Assembly: GCA_009746045.1 (NCBI GenBank)
Contig: RPFO01000592.1
Coordinates: 23,807 to 87,806, forward strand
From: Mesostigma viride
Lineage: Eukaryota; Streptophyta; Mesostigmatophyceae; Mesostigmatales; Mesostigmataceae
Direction: 5' to 3'
DNA length: 64,000 bases
This document shows positions 52,200 to 64,000 of the stretch, piece by piece. A program made the position numbers and the translations under genes. How positions within the stretch are numbered: the stretch's first letter is position 1; each line of letters starts with the position of its first letter. The notes under the pieces were generated by a model. That model saw nothing but the letters and a program-made list of their open reading frames with translations, was not told the DNA's origin and searched no databases.

Positions 52200-55100
52200 C
52201 TTTGCTGGGTCTGCTGTGTTTGTGTCTCACTGTGCAGGCTATCCCCTTGGTTGATCAACCAGGTGATTTTTGGTGGCAGCGGGGCCATATACTCTTCTTG
52301 GCGTTTTTCATCCATGGCATGTCAACCAACGCATGCATGCCAGCCCCTCCCACACCCACGCACACATGTTAGCTATACCCCACAAACCCACGCATGGATT
52401 CCAGCCACCCCCCACATGCCCGCATGCATGCCAGCCACCCCACCAATCCACGCACGCATGCCAGCCACCCCCACACCCACGCACGCATGCCAGCCACCCC
52501 ACAACCCACTTATGCATTCCAGCAACCCCCACAGCCACTTACGCATGCCAGCCACCCCCCACCCCCACGCACGCATGGCAGCCACCCCACGAACCCACGC
52601 ACGCGTGCCAGCCCCCCCTTAAAACCACGCATGCATGGCAGCTCCCCACCACACCCACGCATGCATGCCACTCCCCCCGCCAACCACCCACGCATGCCAG
52701 CCCCCCGACACACGCATGGCAGCCCCCCCCACACCCACGCACGCATGCCAGCCCTACCCCACATGCAGGCATGCATGCCAGCCACCCCCCACACCCACGC
52801 ATGCATGCCAGCCCCTCCCACACCCACGCCCGCATGCCAGCTACCCCACAAACCCACGCATGCATGCCAGCGACCCCCCACATGCACGCATGCATGCCAG
52901 CCACCCCACCAACCCACGCACGCATGCCAGCCCATCACAAACCCACTTATGCATGCCAGCCACCCCCCACACCCACGTACGCATGCCAGCCACCCCACAC
53001 ACCCACGCACGCATGGCAGCCACCCTACCAACCCACACACGCGTGCCAGCCCCCCCCTAACCCCATGCATGCATGGCAGCCCCCCACCACACCCACGCAT
53101 GCATGCCACTCCCCCCCACACCCACGCACGCATGCGAGCCCCCCACACACCCACGCACGCATGCGAGCCCCCCCCACACCCACGCACGCATGCCAGCCCC
53201 ACCCTACATGCAGGCATGCATGCCAGCCACCCCCCACACCCACGCATGCATGCCAGCCCCTCCCACACCCACGCCTGCATGCCAGCTACCCCACAAACCC
53301 ACGCATGCATGCCAGCGACCCCCCACATGCACGCATGCATGCCAGCCACCCCACCAACCCACGCACGCATGCCAGCCCATTACAAACCCACTTATGCATG
53401 CCAGCCACCCCCCACACCCACGTACGCATGCCAGCCACCCCACACACCCACGCACGCATGGCAGCCACCCCACGAACCCACACACGCGTGCCAGCCCCTC
53501 CTAACCCCACGCATGCATGGCAGCCCCCCACCAACCCACGCACGCATGCCAGCCCATCACAAACCCACTTATGCATGCCAGCCACCCCCCACACCCACGT
53601 ACGCATGCCAGCCACCCCACACACCCACGCACGCATGGCAGCCACCCTACCAACCCACACACGCGTGCCAGCCCCCCCTAACCCCATGCATGCATGGCAG
53701 CCCCCCACCACACCCACGCATGCATGCCACTCCCCCCCACACCCACGCACGCATGCGAGCCCCCACACACACCCACGCACGCATGCGAGCCCCCCCACAC
53801 CCACGCACGCATGCCAGCCCCACCCCACATGCAGGCATGCATGCCAGCCACCCCCCACACCCACGCATGCATGCCAGCCCCTCCCACACCCACGCCTGCA
53901 TGCCAGCTACCCCACAAACCCACGCATGCATGCCAGCGACCCCCCACATGCACGCATGCATGCCAGCCACCCCACCAACCCACGCACGCATGCCAGCCCA
54001 TTACAAACCCACTTATGCATGCCAGCCACCCCCCACACCCACGTACGCATGCCAGCCACCCCACACACCCACGCACGCATGGCAGCCACCCCACGAACCC
54101 ACACACGCGTGCCAGCCCCTCCTAACCCCACGCATGCATGGCAGCCCCCCACCACACCCACGCATGCATGCCACTCCCCCCCACACCCACGCACGCATGC
54201 AAGCCCCCCCCACACCCACGCACGCATGCGAGGCCCCCCCACACCCACGCAAGCATGCCAGCCCCCCCCATGAAGTCATAGTGGGCACCACGGAGTCATG
54301 CTATGTTTTAATTTTTTCAATTTAATAATGGGAATGACGGATGGTGCATGTGTGAACAAAGGAATGAAAGGATTGCCACTCAATGAATATTAATTAATGA
54401 TGAAAATGGGAGTTTGCATGGGAGTGTTTGGTCCTTATGGCTGGCTTGCAAAAAGCAGTACCCAAATTTCGAAGTATTTGACAGCGAAATATCTGTAAAG
54501 TATATCGCATGGTATAATTAATTAATGAATGGTACGCTGAAATTCATTGTGCGGGCTCTCTCTGCATGTGATAAACAATTTTAGCTTTGAGGGCATGCAA
54601 CAAGGCATGCTAGCATTAAAATGAAATTAAATTATAACATGACTAGTGGGGAGATCATGTACGACATGTAGCATAATTACGTACATGGCCACAATTGTGC
54701 CAATCAGGGCCCTCCTCTAGGTAGACTGTGCTAGGCAATTACAATTAGACAAATAAGGTCATTCAAAAAGGTTTAATTCTTCACCTACCTCCATCCATCC
54801 AGCAAGGGAATATGTTAGCCAGTGCTACATGATGATCTCCCAACGGAGTCATGTTATGATGCGAAATAGTTCAGGATAAAATTTGTCAGAATTTCACTGG
54901 CGATACGAACGTAACGAAATTTCCAAGTATCCGACGCCGAAATATCATTGTTGTATCGAATGGTATGCTGAAATTCATTGTGGTTCTGTCCGAGCTGACA
55001 AATTTGTCAGAAATTTCATTTTCGATACGAACGTGACGAAATTTCCAAGTATCTCACGCTAGTCGGAGAGCTTCCACGGTGTTCACGGGGAAGGGTCCGT

Positions 55101-56786
55101 TGCGCGTGGCGCACGGCGGCGGTTCGTCCCGGTCGGAATCGTCCGCTCGCGCGTCCTCCGTGGAAGGGTCTTGGCGCGTCGCGCGGGCCGGTGCGGTTGG
55201 CGCCCAGAAGGTCGACTATCGGCCTCTGGGCCGCTAGCGGCGAGTCACGTCCTCTCAAGTCGGGGAGGGGGGCGATAGCCCCCCCTCCCCCACTTTTTTC
55301 TTGTCCCCTACTAGTAACTACGATTTATGAAGCCCGAAAACTTTGGCCGCGGCCGTAGGCCGAAGGTGGGGCCGTCCCCCGCGCCCCCTAGCGCGGGAGC
55401 GGACGACGTCCAGGACCGTAGCGAGATGGCCAATCGGCGTAGTACAAAGAAAATCCCCAAACCTTGGAGATCGAGTCTCGGTTTTCTGAACGGGTGCTGA
55501 AACGCTGAACATGTTCAGACTTTTGCGGGCAGGTGGGGCGTCTCGCCAATCCGCGCGGCCTCAGGACATTACGGCGCGTTGACTCTTTTAAGCGTCAAAC
55601 AAAAAGTCGCGAACTGATATCTGTACTAAAACTTTTCAAGGCACAGGACGTGGGATGTCAAATTTGATAAGCAAGCGAGACGAAATGACAGTTCTGAAGG
55701 AAAGCGTTTTCAGCCGTGCTGAACGGAAACGTTCGCGCCTGAACAGGGGAAATAGAATCAAACGAGACGGAATTTTCAGTTAGCGATAGCCCCCCCTCCC
55801 CCACTTTTTTCTTGCTGGGCAGTGGGAACTGGGAATTATTGGCAAAGCGTGCGGCATGCTCGGGGCGAAAAACAAAGTGACGTGCTGCGCGAGCAATTTT
55901 CCTTGTGCTGGCTGGCGATGGCAGGCAACGTAGGCTAGAAAATTGGGATGGGGAATGCGCAGCCATGGTTTTATACGTCAAAATTTTATGTTTGAAGAGC
56001 AAGTGCGAAATTTTATGAGCTGGAGGTGCGTCAACGGAGTGATACCTGCGTGGGAGAGGTCCGTGTCGCTATGGCGACCTGGAAATGGAATGTCGTTGTA
56101 GATTTAGGTATTGTAGTATCATGCTTAACTGCTTTACGTATTGGATGCCTAGTGAAATCAGTTTGCTGTTCGTGGAAGGCTTGGGGTGTGGCCAACGAGC
56201 TTCTGCTGTCGCCGCATCATATTGGAAAGAACGCTGGATTTTTTGCCACGGGACGTAACCGGCGATGCCGATTGTGAGGCGTTTGTTTCGATGACCGGGG
56301 TAGTACCTGCTCTCTTTCTGATGCATTTTCATGGTTGCGTTCTTTCCATTTCGCCGAATCCACCTAGTCGCAGCAAAGACATAGCGTAGCAAGGGTTTTT
56401 AAAAACGCAGATTAGCCGTGCAGGACGCCATCTTCATGGTCCTTCGCATGTCCTGTGTGAACGTCCGTTGCCCAAGGATCTGTGATGCTTTTTTCTGGAA
56501 TATACTGGGCGGTGAAAGCCCCTCTGGATGCTTGCCTGGTCACGGGTTTGGGGCGTCATTTACTGCTGTACTCGCTGACATTCATGGTGCTTTCTGCGTA
56601 AGCTGACTTGCTTCGCACGTGGATTTTGACTGGACTGAAGAGCGCGTCTGGTAGCATGTTTACGTGGTGTATAAGGTGATCAATCAACCATTTGTTTATA
56701 GAAGGTGTGACAATAGAAGGTGTGTTATATATTTCTTCATCAAGCATGTCAAAAGTAATCTCCACTCGCTTACAACCTGAATTTTG
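52200..56786 (+). repeat. Array unit F (4587 bp)
   Basis: Minisatellite 52328-54268, longest of the right-hand side. The AT-rich block edge reads CTATGTTTTAATT as in unit A, whereas B, D, E and G read CTATGATTTAATT. The tail is of the D type (two CTTG termini ending 55303 and 55814). Confidence 0.95.
52328..54268 (+). repeat. CATGC/CACCC minisatellite of unit F
   Basis: About 1.9 kb, four or more higher-order periods. Longest open frame 667 codons, again without protein-like features. Confidence 0.9.
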
Positions 56787-56915
56787 CTTTGCTGGGTCTG
56801 CTGTGTTTGTGTCTCACTGTGCAGGCTATCCCCTTGGTTGATCAACCAGGTGATTTTTGGTGGCAGCGGGGCCATATACTCTTCTTGGTGTTTTTCATCC
56901 ATGGCATGTCAACCA

Positions 56916-58232
56916 ACGCATGCATGCCAGCCCCTCCCACACCCACGCACACATGTTAGCTATACCCCACAAACCCACGCATGGATTCCAGCCACCCCCC
57001 ACATGCCCGCATGCATGCCAGCCACCCCACCAATCCACGCACGCATGCCAGCCACCCCCACACCCACGCACGCATGCCAGCCACCCCACAACCCACTTAT
57101 GCATTCCAGCAACCCCCACAGCCACTTACGCATGCCAGCCACCCCCCACACCCACGCACGCATGGCAGCCACCCCACGAACCCACGCACGCGTGCCAGCC
57201 CCCCCTTAAAACCACGCATGCATGGCAGCTCCCCACCACACCCACGCATGCATGCCACTCCCCCCGCCAACCACCCACGCATGCCAGCCCCCCGACACAC
57301 GCATGGCAGCCCCCCCACACACCCACGCACGCATGCCAGCCCTACCCCACATGCAGGCATGCATGCCAGCCACCCCCCACACCCACGCATGCATGCCAGC
57401 CCCTCCCACACCCACCCCCGCATGCCAGCTACCCCACAAACCCACGCATGCATGCCAGCGACCCCCCACATGCACGCATGCATGCCAGCCACCCCACCAA
57501 CCCACGCACGCATGCCAGCCCATCACAAACCCGCTTATGCATGCCAGCCACCCCCCACACCCACGTACGCATGCCAGCCACCCCACACACCCACGCACGC
57601 ATGGCAGCCACCCCACCAACCCACACACGCGTGCCAGCCCCCCCCTAACCCCACGCATGCATGGCAGCCCCCCACCACACCCACGCATGCATGCCACTCC
57701 CCCCCACACCCACGCACGCATGCGAGCCCCCCCACACACCCACGCACGCATGCGAGCCCCCCCACACACCCACGCACGCATGCCAGCCCCCCCCACATGC
57801 ACGCATGCATGCCAGCCACCCCACCAACCCACTTATGCATGCCAGCCACCCCCGTCACCAACGTACGCATGGCAGCTCCCCACCACACCCACGCATGCAT
57901 GCCACTCCCCCCCACACCCATGCGTGCATGGCAGCTCCCCCCCAAACCCACGCATGCATGCCAGCCCATCACAAACCCATGCACGCATGCCACCCCCCAC
58001 ACCCACTTACGCATGCCAGCCACCCCACACACCCACGCACGCATGGCAGCCACCCCACGAACCCACACACGCGTGCCAGCCCCCCCTAACCCCACGCATG
58101 CATGGCAGCCCCCCACCACACCCACGCATGCATGCCACTCCCCCCCACACCCACGCACGCATGCGAGCCCCCCCCACACCCACGCACGCATGCGAGGCCC
58201 CCCCACACCCACGCAAGCATGCCAGCCCCCCC
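56916..58232 (+). repeat. CATGC/CACCC minisatellite of unit G
   Basis: Same variant type as in D and E; about 1.3 kb. Confidence 0.9.
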
Positions 58233-59256
58233 CATGAAGTCATAGTGGGCACCACGGAGTCATGCTATGATTTAATTTTTTCAATTTAATAATGGGAATG
58301 ACGGATGGTGCATGTGTGAACAAAGGAATGAAAGGATTGCCACTCAATGAATATTAATTAATGATGAAAATGGGAGTTTGCATGGGAGTGTTTGGTCCTT
58401 ATGGCTGGCTTGCAAAAAGCAGTACCCGAATTTCGAAGTATTTGACAGCGAAATATCTGTAAAGTATATCGCATGGTATAATTAATTAATGAATGGTACG
58501 CTGAAATTCATTGTGCGGGCTCTCTCTGCACGTGATAAACAATTTTAGCTTTGAGGGCATGCAACAAGACATGCTAGCATTGAAATGAAATTAAATTATA
58601 ACATGACTTGTTGGGAGATCATGTACGACATGTAGCATAATTACGTACATGGCCACAATTGTCCAATCAGGGCCCTCCTCTAGGTAGACTGTGCTAGGCA
58701 ATTACAATTAGACAAATAAGGTCAAAAAAGGTTTAATTCTTCACCTACCTCCATCCATCCAGCAAGGGAATATGTTAGCCAGTGCTACATGATGATCTCC
58801 CAACGGAGTCATGTTATGATGCGAAATAGTTCAGGATAAAATTTGTCAGAATTTCACTGGCGATACGAACGTAACGAAATTTCCAAGTATCCGACGCCGA
58901 AATATCATTGTTGTATCGAATGGTATGCTGAAATTCATTGTGGTCAAGTCCGAGCTGATAAATTTGTCAGAAATTTCATTTTCGATACGAACGTGACGAA
59001 ATTTCCAAGTATCTCACGCTCGGAGAGCTTCCACGGTGTTGACGGGGAAGGGTCCGTTGCGCGTGGCGCACGGCGGCGGTTCGTCCCGGTCGGAATCGTC
59101 CGCCCGCGCGTCCTCCGTGGAAGGGTCTTGGCGCGTCGCGCGGGCCGGTGCGGTTGGCGCCCAGAAGGTCGACTATCGGCCTCTGGGCCGCTAGCGGCGA
59201 GTCACGTCCTCTCAAGTCGGGGAGGGGGGCGATAGCCCCCCCTCCCCCACTTTTTT

Positions 59257-60722
59257 CTTGTCAACTACTTAACTACGATCGTGTTGCGCAAGGGAGAAAC
59301 CCGAACATCCTGACATCGCCGCGGGCGCCGTACCGTACGGCCTGATCGCACCCCCACGAACGAGGGCAAATCCTGAAATCCTGCGGAGCCGCGAGTAACG
59401 GCCCGTAACCGCTAGTCTGAACGCCGTCACACCCTCCTAAGATCGAGTCTTACCTATTCTGAACAGAAGCTGAATTCAGCAAAATGCGCAAGAAAATGCC
59501 GGGGGGCATATACGGCTGGGAGGAAGAGTTTATACACGAAGGATCTCTCTCCAAACAAAATACTAGAAATACTAAGGGTTCAGACTGAACGGGAAATTTC
59601 GACTGTTCAGACTGAACGAGAAGTGTGCGGAAAATTTAGTTCGAACCCTATTTTGAACGGTTTGTCGGTTAAATTTTCGGTTCGGCCTACTTCCCACGCA
59701 ATTTTCGTGCCAATTTTAGCGGGATGACACAACTGAACGTGTTCAGACGGGGAGCGTGGCAAAAAACGGCTAGAAACTGTGAAAAGCAGGGGGCTCAGCC
59801 CCAAAAACGGCCGTACGGAACCGAAATTTTTGGGCTCCCGCTGGCCCCCCCGCCTCGGCGCCCTCGGCCACTGCCCCTTCGCACTGCGCACCCCGCGTGG
59901 CGCCGGCGTTCCCGAGGACGCATCCCGCGGGTGTACGCGCCAATCGCCCGCTCAGGCGCCAAAAAGTCTGGGCCCCGCAGGGGCCCCCAACTTGTCAACT
60001 ACTTAACTACGATCGTGTTGCGCAAGGAGAAACCCGAACATCCTGACATCGCCGCGGGCGCCGTACCGTACGGCCTGATCGCACCCCCACGAACGAGGGC
60101 AAATCCTGAAATCCTGCGGAGCCGCGAGTAACGGCCCGTAACCGCTAGTCTGAACGCCGTCACACCCTCCTAAGATCGAGTCTTACCTATTCTGAACAGA
60201 AGCTGAATTCAGCAAAATGCGCAAGAAATGCCCGGGGGCATATACGGCTGGGAGGAAGAGTTTATACACGAAGGATCTCTCTCCAAACAAAATACTAGAA
60301 ATACTAAGGGTTCAGACTGAACGGGAAATTTCGACTGTTCAGACTGAACGAGAAGTGTGCGGAAAATTTAGTTCGAACCCTATTTTGAACGGTTTGTCGG
60401 TTAAATTTTCGGTTCGGCCTACTTCCCACGCAATTTTCGTGCCAATTTTAGCGGGATGACACAACTGAACGTGTTCAGACGGGGAGCGTGGCAAAAAACG
60501 GCTAGAAACTGTGAAAAGCAGGGGGCTCAGCCCCAAAAACGGCCGTACGGAACCGAAATTTTTGGGCTCCCGCTGGCCCCCCCGCCTCGGCGCCCTCGGC
60601 CACTGCCCCTTCGCACTGCGCACCCCGCGTGGCGCCGGCGTTCCCGAGGACGCATCCCGCGGGTGTACGCGCCAATCGCCCGCTCAGGCGCCAAAAAGTC
60701 TGGGCCCCGCAGGGGCCCCCAA
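59257..60722 (+). repeat. 734-bp segment in two head-to-tail copies
   Basis: Copy 1 is 59257-59990 and copy 2 is 59991-60722, differing by a few indels. Each begins CTTG/TCAACTACTTAACTACG and ends with a small hairpin (GGGCCCC, loop GCA, GGGGCCC) followed by CCAACTTG. Motifs TTCAGACTGAACG and CTGAACGTGTTCAG recur inside. The 5' end (TCAACTACTTAACTACGA) resembles the start of the neighbouring array module (TCCCCTACTAGTAACTACGA). Frames such as 59607-59891 (minus) appear in both copies, and no protein family is recognised. Confidence 0.9.
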
Positions 60723-62210
60723 CTTGTCCCCTACTAGTAACTACGATTTATGACGCCCGAAAACTTTGGCCGCGGCCGTAGGCCGGAAGTGGGGCCGTCC
60801 CCCGCGCCCCCTAGCGCGGGAGCGGACGACGTCCAGGACCGTAGCGAGATGGCCAGTCGGCGTAGTACAAAGAAAATCCCCAAACCTTGGAGATCGAGTC
60901 TCAGGAATTCTGAACGGGTGCTGAAACGCTGAACAGGTTCAGACTTTTGCGGGCAGGTGGGGCGTCTCGCCAATCCGCGCGGCCTCAGGACATTACGGCG
61001 CGTTGACTCTTTTAAGCGTCAAACAAAAAGTCGCGAACTGATATCTGTACTAAAACTTTTCAAGGCACAGGACGTGGGATGTCAAATTTGATAAGCAAGC
61101 GAGACGAAATGACAGTTCTGAAGGAAAGCGTTTTCAGCCGTGCTGAACGGAAACGTTCGCGCCTGAACAGGGGAAATAGAATCAAACGAGACGGAATTTT
61201 CAGTTAGCGATAGCCCCCCCTCCCCCACTTTTTTCTTGCTGGGCAGTGGGAACTGGGAATAATTATTGGCAAAGCGTGCGGCATGCTCGGGCGAAAAACA
61301 AAGTGACGTGCTGCGCGAGCAATTTTCCTTGTGCTGGCTGGCGATGGCAGGCAACGTAGGCTAGAAAATTGGGATGGGGAATGCGCAGCCATGGTTTTAT
61401 ACGTCAAAATTTTATGTTTGAAGAGCAAGTGCGAAATTTTCTGAGCTGGAGGTGCGTCAACGGAGTGATACCTGCGTGGAGAGGTCCGTGTCGCTATGGC
61501 GACCTGGAAATGGAATGTCGTTGTAGATTTAGGTATTGTAGTATCATGCTTAACTGCTTTACGTATTGGGTGCCTAGTGAAATCAGTTTGCTGTTCGTGG
61601 AAGGCTTGGGGTGTGGCCAACGAGCTTCTGCTGTCGCCACATCATATTGGAAAGAACGCTGGATTTTTTGCCACGGGACGTAACCGGCGATGCCGATGGT
61701 GAGGCGTTTGTTTCGATGACCGGGGTAGTACCTGCTCTCTTTCTGATGCATTTTCATGGTTGCGTTCTTTCCATTTCGCCGAATCCACCTAGTCGCAGCA
61801 AAGACATAGCGTAGCAAGGGTCTGCGTTTTATTTCTTAGCCGTGCAGGACGCCATCTTCATGGTCCTTCGCATGTCCTGTGTGAACGTCCGTTGCCCAAG
61901 GATCTGTGATGCTTTTTTCTGGAATATACTGGGCGGTGAAAGCCCCTCTGGATGCTTGCCTGGTCACGGGTTTGGGGCGTCATTTACTGCTGTACTGGCT
62001 GACATTCATGGTGCTTTCTGCGTAAGCTGACTTGCTTTGCACGTGGATTTTGACTGGACTGAAGAGCGCGTCTGGTAGCATGTTTACGTGGTGTATAAGG
62101 TGATCAATCAACCATTTGTTTATAGAAGGTGTGACAATAGAAGGTGTGTTATATATTTCTTCATCAAGCATGTCAAAAGTAATCTCCACTCGCTTACAAC
62201 CTGAATTTTG

Positions 62211-64000
62211 CTTTGCTGGGTCTGCTGGTTTGTGTCTCACTGTGCAGGCTATCCCCTTGGTTGATCAACCAGGTGATTTTTGGTGGCAGCGGGCCATATA
62301 CTCTTCTTGGCGTTTTTCATCCATGGCATGTCAACCAACGCATGCATGCCAGCCCCTCCCACACCCACGCACACATGTTAGCTATACCCCACAAACCCAC
62401 GCATGGATTCCAGCCACCCCCACATGCCCGCATGCATGCCAGCCACCCCACCAATCCACGACACGCATGCCAGCCACCCCACACCCACGCACGCACGCAT
62501 GCCAGCCACCCCACAACCCACTTATGCATTCCAGCAACCCCCACAGCCACTTACGCATGCCAGCCACCCCCACCCCACGCACGCATGGCAGCCACCCCAC
62601 GAACCCACGCACGCGTGCCAGCCCCCCCTTAAAACCACGCATGCATGGCAGCTCCCCACCACACCCACGCATGCATGCCACTCCCCCCGCCAACCACCCA
62701 CGCATGCCAGCCCCCCGACACACGCATGGCAGCCCCCCCCACACCCACGCACGCAGCCAGCCCTACCCCACATGCAGGCATGCATGCCAGCCACCCCCCA
62801 CACCCACGCATGCATGCCAGCCCCTCCCACACCCACGCCCGCATGCCAGCTACCCCACAAACCCACGCATGCATGCCAGCGACCCCCACATGCACGCATG
62901 CATGCCAGCCACCCCACCAACCCACGCACGCATGCCAGCCCATCACAAACCCACTTATGCATGCCAGCCACCCCCCACACCCACGTACGCATGCCAGCCA
63001 CCCCACACACCCACGCACGCATGGCAGCCACCCCACCAACCCACACACGCGTGCCAGCCCCCCCCTAACCCCACGCATGCATGGCAGCCCCCACCACACC
63101 CACGCATGCATGCCACTCCCCCCCCACACCCACGCACGCATGCGAGCCCCCCCCACACCCACGCACGCATGCGAGCCCCCCCCCACCCAACGCACGCATG
63201 CCAGCCCCACCCCACATCAGGCATGCATGCCAGCCACCCCCACACCCACGCATGCATGCCAGCCCCTCCCACAACCCACGCCCGCATGCAGCTACCCCAC
63301 AACCCACGCATGCATGCCAGCGACCCCCCACCATGCACCGCATGCATGCCAGCCACCCCCACCAACCCACGCACGCATGCCAGCCCATCACAAACCCACT
63401 TATGCATGCCAGCCACCCCCCACACCCACGTACGCATGCCAGCCACCCCACACACCCGCACCACGCAGCCATGCAACAGCACCACACCACCACACACGCG
63501 TGCCACCCCCCCTAACCCCACGCATGCATGGCAGCCCCCCACCACACCCACGCATGCATGCCACTCCCCCCACACCCACGCACGCATGCGAGCCCCCCCC
63601 ACACCCACGCACGCATGCGAGGCCCCCACACCCACGCAAGCATGCCAGCCCCACCCACATGCAGGCAAGCATGCCAGCCACCCCCCACACCCACGCTGCA
63701 TGCCAACCCTCCCACACCCACGCCTGCATGCCAGCTACCCCACAAACCCACGCTGCATGCCAGCGACCCCCACATGCACGCATGCATGCCTGCCACCCCA
63801 CCAACCCGGCTGCTGGTGGGTGGTGGGGGGCTGCCATGCATGCTGGGGATAGGGGGGGTGGCACGCGTGTGGGGTTCGTGGGGTGGCTGCCATGCGTGCG
63901 TGGCGGCTGTTGTGTTGGGGGTGGGTGGCATTGCGTACGTGGGGGGGGGTGGCTGGGCATTGCATTTAAGTGGTTTGTGCATGGGCTGGATGCTGTGCGT
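62211..64000 (+). repeat. Array unit H, partial, with indels and a foldback at its end
   Basis: Lead and minisatellite of another unit. Many single-base losses appear compared with other copies (CTGCTGGTTTGTGTC, GCAGCGGGCCATAT, ACGCAGCCAGCC). From about 63808 the sequence becomes the reverse complement of the same minisatellite (GGGTGGCACGCGTGTGGGGT, then GTGGCTGCCATGCGTGCGTG) up to the window end. This combination is typical of an unpolished contig end or a foldback read. Confidence 0.85.

Larger units (their letters stand above)
56787..62210 (+). repeat. Array unit G (5424 bp, with a nested tandem insert)
   Basis: D-like front with minisatellite 56916-58232. At the CTTG terminus (59260) the usual TCCCCTAC continuation is displaced by two head-to-tail copies of a 732-734 bp segment (59257-60722), after which TCCCCTACTAG resumes. 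Small indels appear from about 61260 onward (for example a lost G in CTCGGGCGAAAAAC and in GCGTGGAGAGG). Confidence 0.95.

Noticed and set aside
59607-59891. 94-codon minus-strand frame conserved in both 734-bp copies
   Set aside because: The copies are recent duplicates, so conservation carries no information. The frame overlaps plus-strand frames of equal length and shows no domain.

Overview
Nuclear DNA of an intron-rich eukaryote. Every intron I could place is GT-AG and reading phase is kept across 32 of them. There are no operons, ribosome binding sites or tRNA/rRNA genes, and tandem satellites dominate. A Helitron that carries an RPA-type single-strand binding protein is best known from plants and algae, so an alga or other protist is plausible, but the lineage cannot be fixed from this window.

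Layout. (1) 1-7661 and 42239-64000 are one tandem array of a 4-5.4 kb repeat unit. Each unit has a CATGC/CACCC-rich minisatellite, an AT-rich block, a GC-rich block with a perfect hairpin, and a variable tail. Eight copies or part copies are visible. I find no gene in the unit; its many long open frames come from the stop-free minisatellite. (2) 7662-42238 is a 34.6 kb block that interrupts one unit. It has imperfect inverted repeats of about 190-230 bp near its ends (7815-8003 and 41944-42172) and a 30-bp direct repeat of host-array sequence on each side (7616-7645 and 42239-42268).

Inside the block two convergent genes occupy nearly everything. On the plus strand a chain of 33 phase-compatible exons (8167-36380) reads as one giant Helitron protein of about 5,000 codons. 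In order it holds hydrophobic N-terminal exons, an Arg-rich region, low-complexity and coiled-coil exons, the Helitron zinc finger, the HUH rolling-circle Rep, a PIF1-type helicase, an acidic linker, and five domains that look like ubiquitin-specific proteases (USP, family C19). Two of the five keep a Cys box and a His box; three look degenerate. Two single-base frame breaks lie in the third USP-like domain. On the minus strand (42092-38924) is a two-exon RPA70-like single-strand binding protein with a repetitive C-terminal tail. Between the genes lies a 185-bp satellite of about ten copies.

The introns are unusual. One 4.5 kb intron is almost wholly a 40-bp minisatellite. Two others hold the same CATGC/CACCC minisatellite that defines the outside array, and one of these copies keeps the array's flank. 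The working model is a very large Helitron-related element: Rep plus helicase for rolling-circle transposition, RPA to protect single-stranded DNA, and a deubiquitinase-like tail of unknown target. It has exchanged repeat modules with the satellite array it sits in. The last 2.8 kb of the window carries many single-base indels and a foldback, and looks like low-quality contig-end sequence.
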